Positions 56,244-63,463 of a stretch of 64,000 nucleotides of DNA are shown in pieces. Source of the DNA: an uncultured Granulosicoccaceae bacterium (GTDB taxonomy: Bacteria > Pseudomonadota > Gammaproteobacteria > Granulosicoccales > Granulosicoccaceae); contig CALHCI010000009.1 of NCBI GenBank assembly GCA_937931165.1, forward strand, positions 1 through 64,000, read 5' to 3'. The number at the start of each line of letters is the position of its first letter. Positions within the stretch are counted from its first letter, which is position 1. The position numbers were made by a program, and so were the translations under genes. The notes under the pieces were generated by a model. It was not told the origin of the DNA. It saw nothing but the letters and a program-made list of their open reading frames with translations, and did no database searches.

Positions 56244-58286
56244 TCAGAGATACTTTTTTGCCAGAGTCCAGCTGCCGGGGCTCTGTGTGGTAACCCGGTG
56301 TAAGGCTTCTTTAATGCTACTGTCACCGGCTTGTGAGGCAGCATGCATGGGGCCGCCGCGCCAGCGCGGAAAGCCATAACCATGGATTTTTACCATGTCT
56401 ATATCCAGTGCGCGCTCTGCAATTTTTTCTTCCAGTATGCGTTCACCTTCATTGGCCAGTATTGCGATCATGCGTTGTTGAATGTCTGAATCATCGAATG
56501 ATTTTCTTGTTATGCCCTGAAGCTCTGAATAGCGGTTGATGAGATCGTTAACTTTCGGGTCAGTTACTGGTTTTCTGCTGCCTTCCTCGTACAAATACCA
56601 GCCGGCACCACTGCGTTGTCCGAATCTTTCCAGTTCACAAAGTTGATCCGCAATGGGTATGTAGCGTTCTGACGGATCACGTGCAGGTGCGAGACGCTTG
56701 CGATTGGCATAGCCGATTTGTAAACCGGTGAGGTCTTGCAGTTCATAGGGGCCCATGGGCATGCCGTAGCTACGCATGGCGCTGTCTATTTGTTCGGGGT
56801 AGGCACCATCTGCCAGCAGGTAGTCTGCCTGGCGTCGGTAGGCGGCTAACATGCGGTTGCCTATGAAGCCGTCGCAAATGCCTGCAAGCACACCGGTTTT
56901 TTTGAGTTTTTTGGCTAGTGCAAACGAGGTGGCAAGGACGTCTGCAGAGGTGTTTGGCGTTCGTACAATCTCAAGCAGTTTCATGACATGTGCAGGAGAA
57001 AAGAAATGCAGCCCGACGATGCGTGCCGGGTTGTCTATAGATTGTGCGATGTCGAGCGGATTAAGATAAGAGGTGTTAGTGGCGATGATGGCATCATCGC
57101 CCATGTGCTGTGCAAGCTTTGCGAATACTTGTTGTTTAACCGACAGATCTTCAAAGACGGCTTCTATGGCAATGTCACACTCTGCGGCAATGCGATAGTC
57201 ATCGCTACAGGTGAATCTTGATAGCACGCTTTGGTAAGAATCATTATCGAGTTTGCCGCGCTTGACCGCACCCTGCAGTAACTTATCGATATTCTGTAAA
57301 CCGGTGTCCGGATTGACTTCGATCATTCGTACGCCAAGACCTGCCAGCAGACACGAGGTGGCAATGCCCGAACCCATTAATCCACCGCCTACTATCGCAA
57401 TAGTATGAAAAGAATGCGCAGTTGCGTCTTTAATAGCTGCGGGTTTGGCGACGGAGCGCTGCGCAAAAAAGGCATGCCGCAACGCCACGGACTGATCGCT
57501 GTTGCGCAGCGTTAAGTGACGCTGCCTTTCGAGTGGTTGCCCTTGTGCAAAGTCTGTACGGGTTGCCCATTCGATTGCTTCGAGGTTGTCCAGTGGCGCT
57601 GTGGCGCCGCGAGCCGCCTTCAGTACTTTTTCTTTTTGGGTGCTAAAAAAATCTGCCGGCACTGATGCCATGGATCGCTTGCTGACAGCGACAGGTGCGT
57701 TTTCGGCTGTGGGGCTCTCAAAAAATGCCTTTGCTTCGTTATCCAGAGACTCACTGACGATGGCATCGAGGCCGCCGGTTTCCAGTAATTCTGATGCGCT
57801 GATCATACGGCCGCTGCAGCATAAGTCGATGGCCAGTTCCATGCCCTTAATGTCTTTTCCCAACAGGCGAGGTAGCCGTTGCGTGCCACCAGCGCCCGGC
57901 ACCAGGCCAAGGGTGACCTCTGGTAAACCGAAGCGCGTGTTGGCAGTGGCGATACGAAAATCGCAGGCCATGGCAAGCTCAAAACCACCGCCGAGGACAG
58001 TACCGTGCATCGCGGCGAGCCAGGTGATCGGGCTGTCTTCCAGGTGCTGGTAAACATCCGGCAGATGCGGTTCCTGTGGCGGATGACCAAACTCCGAGAT
58101 ATCGCCACCGGCCACAAATGTACGTCCGTTGCAGCGAACAATGCCTTGGTGCATGCCATCTGCGGTGGCCGCTTCTATTGCCTGTGCGAGCCCGTCCCGA
58201 ACGGAAAGTGACATCGCATTGACCGGCGGGTGGTCGATGGTGACGATCGCCAGATCGTCTTCCACGGCGTAGGTTACAGGGTTCAA
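56244..58286 (-). CDS. Fused enoyl-CoA hydratase / 3-hydroxyacyl-CoA dehydrogenase, in place of PaaF and PaaH
   Basis: About 680 residues from TTG at 58286, which has GGAGAG 4 bases before it; an upstream start at 58394 would run through the operator. Domain 1, crotonase (about 1-190): TIDHPPVNAMSL, GGGFELAMACDFRIA (Glu) and FGLPEVTLGLVPGAGG (Glu); both catalytic glutamates are kept. Domain 2, from about 300: Rossmann IVGGGLMGSGIATSCL, GLHFFSPAHVMKLLEIV (His and Glu). Domain 3, C-terminal helical repeat with GFPRWRGGPM. Its position between paaZ and the divergent paaABCDE suggests hydration of 2,3-dehydroadipyl-CoA then oxidation of 3-hydroxyadipyl-CoA. A FadB/FadJ-type general role is the alternative. 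Confidence 0.9.
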   Translation of the reverse strand: MNPVTYAVEDDLAIVTIDHPPVNAMSLSVRDGLAQAIEAATADGMHQGIVRCNGRTFVAGGDISEFGHPPQEPHLPDVYQHLEDSPITWLAAMHGTVLGGGFELAMACDFRIATANTRFGLPEVTLGLVPGAGGTQRLPRLLGKDIKGMELAIDLCCSGRMISASELLETGGLDAIVSESLDNEAKAFFESPTAENAPVAVSKRSMASVPADFFSTQKEKVLKAARGATAPLDNLEAIEWATRTDFAQGQPLERQRHLTLRNSDQSVALRHAFFAQRSVAKPAAIKDATAHSFHTIAIVGGGLMGSGIATSCLLAGLGVRMIEVNPDTGLQNIDKLLQGAVKRGKLDNDSYQSVLSRFTCSDDYRIAAECDIAIEAVFEDLSVKQQVFAKLAQHMGDDAIIATNTSYLNPLDIAQSIDNPARIVGLHFFSPAHVMKLLEIVRTPNTSADVLATSFALAKKLKKTGVLAGICDGFIGNRMLAAYRRQADYLLADGAYPEQIDSAMRSYGMPMGPYELQDLTGLQIGYANRKRLAPARDPSERYIPIADQLCELERFGQRSGAGWYLYEEGSRKPVTDPKVNDLINRYSELQGITRKSFDDSDIQQRMIAILANEGERILEEKIAERALDIDMVKIHGYGFPRWRGGPMHAASQAGDSSIKEALHRVTTQSPGSWTLAKKYL

Positions 58287-58334
58287 TAGTCTCTCCGGAT
58301 CGATCCGTGTCAAGCAAAACGGCGTAATGTCGCT

Positions 58335-58378
58335 ATATGTTACAGAATTTGCATTGGTAATCAATTTCTGTAACATAT
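58335..58378. promoter_or_regulatory. Divergent paa control region with 13-bp inverted repeat
   Basis: ATATGTTACAGAA (58335-58347) and its exact reverse complement TTCTGTAACATAT (58366-58378), 18 bases apart, arm centres 31 bp apart (about three helix turns). Rightward promoter TTGGTA (58354-58359), 16 bp, TATTCT (58376-58381). Leftward promoter TTACCA, 17 bp, TATAGC (58338-58333). Both -10 boxes touch an arm, so a bound dimer would silence both directions. PaaX is the natural candidate protein. Confidence 0.75.
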
Positions 58379-58406
58379 TCTTTTTCGTCAACACCGTGGA
58401 GCGATT

Positions 58407-59411
58407 ATGTACTCGCAGGGTTTGCTAGGTGCTAACACCGAAACTGAAGAAACGCCTGAGTTTCTGGCGGCGTTTCAGGCCCGCATAGACCGGGAAGAAA
58501 AGATCGAGCCCAACGATCCCATGCCTGCGGCTTACAGGAAAACGCTGATTCGTATGATCAGTCAACATGCGCATTCAGAAATCGTCGGCATGCTGCCCGA
58601 AGGAAACTGGATTACCCGCGCCCCGACGCTCCGGCGCAAAGTCGCTCTGCTTGCCAAAGTGCAGGATGAAGGCGGCCACGGGTTGTATTTGTATTCTGCA
58701 GCGGAAACGTTAGGCGTGTCGCGCGAGCAACTCACCGAAGAACTGCTGAGCGGCAAAGCCAAGTACTCGTCGATATTTAATTACCCGACGCCGACCTGGG
58801 CGGATATTGGTGCTATTGGCTGGCTGGTCGATGGTGCTGCCATCATGAATCAGGTGCCGTTGTGCCGGTGTTCTTATGGTCCGTATGCCAGAGCCATGAT
58901 CCGGGTCTGCAAAGAAGAAAGTTTTCACCAGCGGCAGGGTTATGAATTGATAAGCAGTCTGGCCGAAGGAACTGAAGAACAAAAAGCAATGGCGCAGGAT
59001 GCATTAAACCGCTGGTGGTGGCCCTCGCTAATGATGTTTGGTCCTTCAGATACCGACAGCCAGCATTCGGATCAGTCAATGGCGTGGAAAATTAAACGCT
59101 TTACTAATGATGAGCTGAGGCAGAAATTTGTTGATGCCACCGTACCGCAGGCTGAATTGATTGGTCTGACCATGCCTGATGAAAACCTGCGTTGGAATGA
59201 AACAAAAAATAACGGACAGGGTGGTTATGATTTCGGTGAGATCGACTGGGATGAATTCTGGCAGGTGGTTAAAGGCCACGGCATGATGAACAAAGATCGC
59301 ATTAATGCCAGACGCAAGGCCTGGGACGATGGTGCATGGGTGCGTGAGGCAGCGCTCGCGCACGCCGAAAAACAGAGTAATGCCAAAACAGCCGCCAAGA
59401 CAGCCGCCTGA
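58407..59411 (+). CDS. paaA: Phenylacetyl-CoA 1,2-epoxidase, catalytic subunit A
   Basis: 334 residues (E. coli 309). Di-iron oxygenase subunit that epoxidises the ring of phenylacetyl-CoA with O2. Iron-site Glu/His patterns occur in [16 protein letters not shown] (about 52-67), [18 protein letters not shown] (ExxH) and [15 protein letters not shown] (ExxxxH, about 169-183). The Ala/Lys-rich C-terminal tail is extra. ATG at 58407 with GGAG at good spacing. First gene of the rightward paaABCDE operon; 10 bases before paaB. Confidence 0.96.
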   Translation: MYSQGLLGANTETEETPEFLAAFQARIDREEKIEPNDPMPAAYRKTLIRMISQHAHSEIVGMLPEGNWITRAPTLRRKVALLAKVQDEGGHGLYLYSAAETLGVSREQLTEELLSGKAKYSSIFNYPTPTWADIGAIGWLVDGAAIMNQVPLCRCSYGPYARAMIRVCKEESFHQRQGYELISSLAEGTEEQKAMAQDALNRWWWPSLMMFGPSDTDSQHSDQSMAWKIKRFTNDELRQKFVDATVPQAELIGLTMPDENLRWNETKNNGQGGYDFGEIDWDEFWQVVKGHGMMNKDRINARRKAWDDGAWVREAALAHAEKQSNAKTAAKTAA

Positions 59412-59421
59412 GGGATGTAGC

Positions 59422-59712
59422 ATGAGTGATAGCAAGATGATGCCGTTGTGGGAAGTTTTTATCCGGCCGCGCAATGGCTTGAACCACAAGCATGTCGGGA
59501 GCCTGCATGCCGCTGATGGTGAGTTAGCGCTACAGGCAGCACGTGATGTATACACTCGTCGTGAAGAAGGTAATTCAATCTGGGTGGTTCGCGCTGAAGA
59601 TATTCTTGCCTCTGATCCGGATAAAAGCGCAGAGAACTTTGATCCTGCAGCGGACAAAATTTATCGCCACCCGAGCTTCTATGATATTCCGGACGAAGTG
59701 GGGCATATGTAG
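59422..59712 (+). CDS. paaB: Phenylacetyl-CoA epoxidase subunit B
   Basis: 96 residues from the ATG at 59422 (E. coli 95); the longer open frame beginning at 59305 overlaps paaA. PLWEVFIRPRNGLNHKHVGSL near the start and YTRREEGNSIWVVRAEDI are the family signature, shortened here. PaaB bridges the PaaAC dimers and has no cofactor of its own. The stop TAG shares its last base with the GTG start of paaC (59712). Confidence 0.96.
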   Translation: MSDSKMMPLWEVFIRPRNGLNHKHVGSLHAADGELALQAARDVYTRREEGNSIWVVRAEDILASDPDKSAENFDPAADKIYRHPSFYDIPDEVGHM

Positions 59713-60473
59713 TGGCGGAGAGTCAGCAACATTTACAGGCGGCTGTGCTGCAAATTGCCGATGACCACCTGATTCTCGGGCACCGGTTATCTGAATGGTG
59801 TGGCCATGCACCAATGCTCGAAGAAGATCTATCCATGCCAAATATGGCGCTGGATTTGATTGGTCAGGCCAGGCATCTCTATGCGTATGCTGCAGTGCTT
59901 GAAGGTAAAGGGCGTTCGGAAGATGATCTCGCTTATCTGCGCACTGATCGGGAGTACACTAACTGTCTGATGGTCGAGCGTGGCAATACCGACTTTGCGC
60001 ATACCATGCTGAAGCAATTGTACTTTGCAGCCTTTATGAAGCCGTTCTGGTCCTTTGTTGAAAACAGCAGTGACAGCACGCTAAGTTCAATTGCCGGTAA
60101 AGCGGTAAAAGAAATTTCCTACCATATCCGCCACTGCGGTGAGTGGGTGATCCGCCTTGGTGACGGTACTGATGAAAGTGCACAACGCATGCAACAGGCG
60201 GTTGATGCGTTGCACCCGTATACGGAAGAACTGTTCTGGTGTGATGATCATCGCCAGGCCTGTATAGATGATGGTGTGTTGCCTGCAGAACACGTGGTAC
60301 GCCCGCAATGGCAGACAACTATCAATGCAGTTTTTGATCAGGCAAGGCTTAGTACTCCTGAGGTGACATTTCCGTTGCTGGGCGGTCGCGAAGGTAAACA
60401 CACCGAAGAGTTCGGTTTTCTTTTGGCTGAGTTGCAGTACATGCAGCGAGCCTATCCGGGGGCGCAGTGGTAG
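59712..60473 (+). CDS. paaC: Phenylacetyl-CoA epoxidase subunit C
   Basis: 253 residues, the usual length, starting with GTG at 59712. LSEWCGHAPMLEEDLSMPNM (about 27-46) and AVKEISYHIRHCGEWVIRLGDG are the PaaC signature; it has the ferritin-like fold of PaaA but no iron site, and it stabilises PaaA. Starts on the last base of the paaB stop and overlaps paaD by 7 bases, so the run is translationally coupled. Confidence 0.95.
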   Translation: MAESQQHLQAAVLQIADDHLILGHRLSEWCGHAPMLEEDLSMPNMALDLIGQARHLYAYAAVLEGKGRSEDDLAYLRTDREYTNCLMVERGNTDFAHTMLKQLYFAAFMKPFWSFVENSSDSTLSSIAGKAVKEISYHIRHCGEWVIRLGDGTDESAQRMQQAVDALHPYTEELFWCDDHRQACIDDGVLPAEHVVRPQWQTTINAVFDQARLSTPEVTFPLLGGREGKHTEEFGFLLAELQYMQRAYPGAQW

Positions 60474-60949
60474 ATTCATTGCAGACCGCCAGACAGATCG
60501 CTGAATCTGTCCCTGATCCTGAGTTGCCGTTTCTAACTGTTCAGGACCTTGGCATCCTGCGGGATGTAAAAGTTGAATGCGGTATGATCGTAGCTCTGGT
60601 AGCACCGACCTATAGTGGATGTCCGGCAGTAAGCGTTATTGAACAGGCTGTGCAGCAGGCGTTGATGGATGCCGGATTTGAAGCAAGGGTAGAGCGGGTG
60701 TTAACGCCTCCATGGTCTACCGAATGGATAACACCGGTTGGACGCCAAAAGTTGCTTGATAATGGCATCGCACCTCCTCAAAGCGGTAGTAATGACGACA
60801 ACGCTTTTTTTGCAGTACGCGAAGTGCAATGTCCATTTTGCAGTAGTATAAAAACTGAAAAAATATCCGAGTTTGGTTCAACGCCTTGTAAAGCGCAGTA
60901 TCGTTGCAATGGATGCCGCGAACCATTCGACCACTTTAAATGCCACTGA
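60467..60949 (+). CDS. paaD: PaaD, iron-sulfur assembly-type (DUF59) protein for the epoxidase
   Basis: 160 residues. N-terminal DUF59/MIP18 domain: IAESVPDPELPFLTVQDLG then PTYSGCPAVSVI with the conserved Cys, and a C-terminal zinc-type region CPFCSSIK ... CKAQYRCNGCREPFDHFKC with five to six Cys/His ligands. It is needed for a functional epoxidase, probably maturing the PaaE cluster or the iron site. GTG start at 60467 overlaps paaC by 7 bases. Confidence 0.94.
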   Translation: MVDSLQTARQIAESVPDPELPFLTVQDLGILRDVKVECGMIVALVAPTYSGCPAVSVIEQAVQQALMDAGFEARVERVLTPPWSTEWITPVGRQKLLDNGIAPPQSGSNDDNAFFAVREVQCPFCSSIKTEKISEFGSTPCKAQYRCNGCREPFDHFKCH

Positions 60950-60971
60950 ATACAGTGTGCAACGGATGATT

Positions 60972-62027
60972 ATGGCCAGGCCGGAATTCCACGAATTAAC
61001 TGTTTCATCGGTCAGGCGACTGACTGATGAGTCTGTCGCTGTACGTTTTGAAGTGCCGGTGTCGTTAGCCCCGGCGTATGAGTTTATCCCCGGTCAGTAT
61101 CTGACGTTACGCACCACCATTAATGGTGAAGATGTTAGACGTTCGTACTCAATTTGTTCGGGCGTTGGAGAAGCGCTTGAGGTCGGCATAAAGCAGTTGC
61201 AGGGTGGGCTTTTTTCAACGTTTGCACAGAATTTGGCTGTTGGAGATACACTGCAGGTAATGACACCACAGGGAAATTTTAACGCTGCAATTGGCGGGCA
61301 CCATCACTATATATTGATTTCCGCAGGGTCTGGCATTACACCGTGCCTCTCTATTGCGAGTTCTGTACTGGCTATGGAGCCACAGAGTATTGTGACTCTG
61401 GTTTACGGTAATCGAACAACATCTTCGATCATGTTCCGGCAAGACGTAAACGATCTTAAGGATTTTTATACGACTCGATTTGTATGTATCAATGTATTGT
61501 CACGTGAAAAACAGGATGCAGAGTGCCTCAACGGTAGAATCGACGGGTTGAAAATTAATGCGCTCGCAGAACAAAAACTGCTTAACCTTGACCACTGTGA
61601 CGGTGTTTATATTTGTGGCCCGTCTGCGATGGTTGACGATGTTAAAAATGCGCTTGGTAGTGATGTTCCAGTACACACAGAACTGTTTACTACCGGTGAT
61701 GTTTTAGAAGTTAAAACAGAATCACGTATTGCCATAGATTCTGATGCGCTCGCGGTGCGAATTATTATTGACGGCGCAGAGCGTGAAGTAATGATGAATC
61801 CGCAGTCTGAGACGGTATTGGCTGCTGCACAAAAAGCCGGTCTTGATTTGCCGTTTTCCTGTGCGGGTGGTATGTGCTGTACCTGTCGCTGCAAAGTAGT
61901 GTCCGGCAAGACTGCAATGGATATGAACTTCTCACTCGCCGAGTGGGAGGTGGAAGCAGGCTTTACACTTGCTTGTCAGACACGGCCACTGGACAACTCA
62001 GTATTGCTGGATTTTGATGAGTTCTAG
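60972..62027 (+). CDS. paaE: Phenylacetyl-CoA epoxidase reductase subunit
   Basis: 351 residues from the ATG at 60972, with GGA at 8 bases and 22 bases after the paaD stop; a frame opens at 60873 but overlaps paaD. It passes electrons from NADPH to PaaA. FAD domain: YEFIPGQYLTLRTTINGEDVRRSYSIC region (RSYSICSG for FAD binding); NAD domain GSGITPCLSIASSVL; C-terminal plant-type [2Fe-2S] ferredoxin domain with CAGGMCCTCRCKV and LACQTRP ligands. The stop TAG at 62025-62027 directly abuts the inverted-repeat element. Confidence 0.94.
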   Translation: MARPEFHELTVSSVRRLTDESVAVRFEVPVSLAPAYEFIPGQYLTLRTTINGEDVRRSYSICSGVGEALEVGIKQLQGGLFSTFAQNLAVGDTLQVMTPQGNFNAAIGGHHHYILISAGSGITPCLSIASSVLAMEPQSIVTLVYGNRTTSSIMFRQDVNDLKDFYTTRFVCINVLSREKQDAECLNGRIDGLKINALAEQKLLNLDHCDGVYICGPSAMVDDVKNALGSDVPVHTELFTTGDVLEVKTESRIAIDSDALAVRIIIDGAEREVMMNPQSETVLAAAQKAGLDLPFSCAGGMCCTCRCKVVSGKTAMDMNFSLAEWEVEAGFTLACQTRPLDNSVLLDFDEF

Positions 62028-62265
62028 CCTGGATTATACATGAGGATTCGCCAGTCAGAGGCAATAGTGCTAAACAGGTCGGTAAATCGGGCGAGAAACG
62101 TGGCCCGCCACGTGCCGAGCCGGATTTGCCGAGATGTGACGCAATATTGCTCCTGATGGTGAATAGACACACTGCTAATTACCAGGCATACCAAATTTAA
62201 GTATTTAATGCTGTATTTATAGCGGTTTCTCTTGTTTAAGGCTGTCGCCTCATGAATTATCCAGG
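62028..62265. mobile_element. 238-bp non-coding element with 17-bp terminal inverted repeats (MITE-like; copy B)
   Basis: Left end CCTGGATTATACATGAG (62028-62044), right end CTCATGAATTATCCAGG (62249-62265): inverted repeats differing at only two positions, extended by a further AG/CT outside. No frame within it codes for a transposase. The internal stem CGTGGCGGGCCACG (perfect 6-bp arms, 2-base loop) and the whole left 150 bases recur at 52-206. Flanks CTAG and CTGG could be a mutated 4-bp target duplication. The ends remind me of IS1380-type insertion-sequence termini, but I cannot confirm. Confidence 0.75.
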
Positions 62266-62286
62266 CTGGGACAGACCCATGGACGC

Positions 62287-63228
62287 TTAAAGCGGTGTTG
62301 TTTGTTCGAGTATCCCCGGAAATAAATAAGGCCAGATCTGTTCGGGATCTCGCATTTTAAGCGGCATACGGCTGCCAATCAGCAATACTTCTCCATGTGT
62401 GTTGTGCTGATTCAGTTTCTCGTGATATTCCTTCACGGTTTCAAATGGCGTATCAAAACGCATAACGCCAAGTGTGCAGCGTGCGGAGGCTGCCAGTGCC
62501 CGCACTGTGTCAGGGTCTTTGTTGATGTCCGGACTGTGGATGATCACAGAGTGGTTAAGTAAAGTGAGTTGTTTGCACAGTTTCCTTGCACCGAACTCGG
62601 TCATCGGTTGATGATCACCGCCTTTGCTATTGCTGCCAATTGGCAAGAAACTGATGCCGTCTTGATATTGAATCAGGCACTGTTTAACGTGGCTGGTACC
62701 TGCAACAATATCCGACACACCGGGCCGGTTGTGTGCTTTGAAGTGTTTGGTTAAATCACCATTCGAAGCATCAACCAGTATTCTCAGGTTTTTCTGCTTT
62801 GACTTTAGCTGGTCGACTTCTGAAAGTCTGAGTTTTGGTGCAAGCCCTTCAGATTCAAACGATGTATTGATTTTTCGTTCGTGTAAGTGTGGCGCTTTTG
62901 CAAGCCCTGTGCAGATATCCGCAGCTCTGGTGTTGTTGCCGCACGCGGTTACTTGAATAAGCCATTTGTTGCGATATCGGGTTTGCTGTTGTTCGGTGCG
63001 GTGTTTTGCTTCGGGTTCTTGTGCACGCTGAATTTTCGATGCGAGCTGAAGGAAGTTCTGCTGACCCAGTTGCAAAAGCGCAGGTGGCAGTCCCAACAGT
63101 TTGTACCAGTTGAGATGGTAATTTTCGGTCAGCATGTGGACACCTGAATTAAAGATGTGCTCTAAATGCTGCTGTCGTTTGACAATATTATTTGTTATGT
63201 CCGTAGATGATTGTGTGTTTCGATTCAT
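62287..63228 (-). CDS. Degenerate BY-kinase (Wzc/CpsD-like)-related protein
   Basis: 313 residues, cytoplasmic. From residue 88 on it lines up by pattern with bacterial tyrosine-kinase ATPases: LIQVTACGNNTRAADICTG (90-108) in the place of the Walker A loop (GxxGxGKST), with the GK lost; LRILVDASNGDLT (148-160) for Walker A'; the tell-tale RPGVSDIVAGTS (168-179), matching GLSDLLAG; FLPIGSN; and HSVIIHSPD (226-234) for Walker B, with the Asp replaced by His. So the fold is likely kept but ATP use is doubtful. The N-terminal 85 residues are helical and Gln-rich. No polysaccharide genes adjoin. No tyrosine-rich tail. Confidence 0.65.
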   Translation of the reverse strand: MNRNTQSSTDITNNIVKRQQHLEHIFNSGVHMLTENYHLNWYKLLGLPPALLQLGQQNFLQLASKIQRAQEPEAKHRTEQQQTRYRNKWLIQVTACGNNTRAADICTGLAKAPHLHERKINTSFESEGLAPKLRLSEVDQLKSKQKNLRILVDASNGDLTKHFKAHNRPGVSDIVAGTSHVKQCLIQYQDGISFLPIGSNSKGGDHQPMTEFGARKLCKQLTLLNHSVIIHSPDINKDPDTVRALAASARCTLGVMRFDTPFETVKEYHEKLNQHNTHGEVLLIGSRMPLKMRDPEQIWPYLFPGILEQTTPL

Positions 63229-63463
63229 TGCGGCAGGCGGCTGGTTTGACTCGGGACTTCGGTTGACTCTGTGTTCGCGACAATAAGCACTACATTATTG
63301 TGAATACTTTATAGTTGTTGATACGTTGCGAAGGTTAGTTTGGTGCATTGCCGGGAAATTGCGGTATGCCTTGGCTACCCGCTTGGATAACCAGTGAGTG
63401 CTATCCGTGCGGCGTCATTGTACCCTCGTCAGTAACTTAATTCATTGAACCGGATCAGGCATC
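63229..63463. promoter_or_regulatory. Divergent intergenic region before the TPP enzyme gene
   Basis: 235 bases between divergent genes. It includes TTTGACTCGGG and TTGACTCTGTG (63244-63273) and a TATAGT near 63311, but no pair has correct spacing. ATCATG at 63461-63466 is the start region of the TPP enzyme; no clear ribosome-binding site (CGGATCAGGC). Nothing else supported. Confidence 0.4.

Noticed and set aside
61963-62172. 69-codon minus frame overlapping the end of paaE and the element
   Set aside because: Antisense to paaE and inside the non-coding element; a shadow only.
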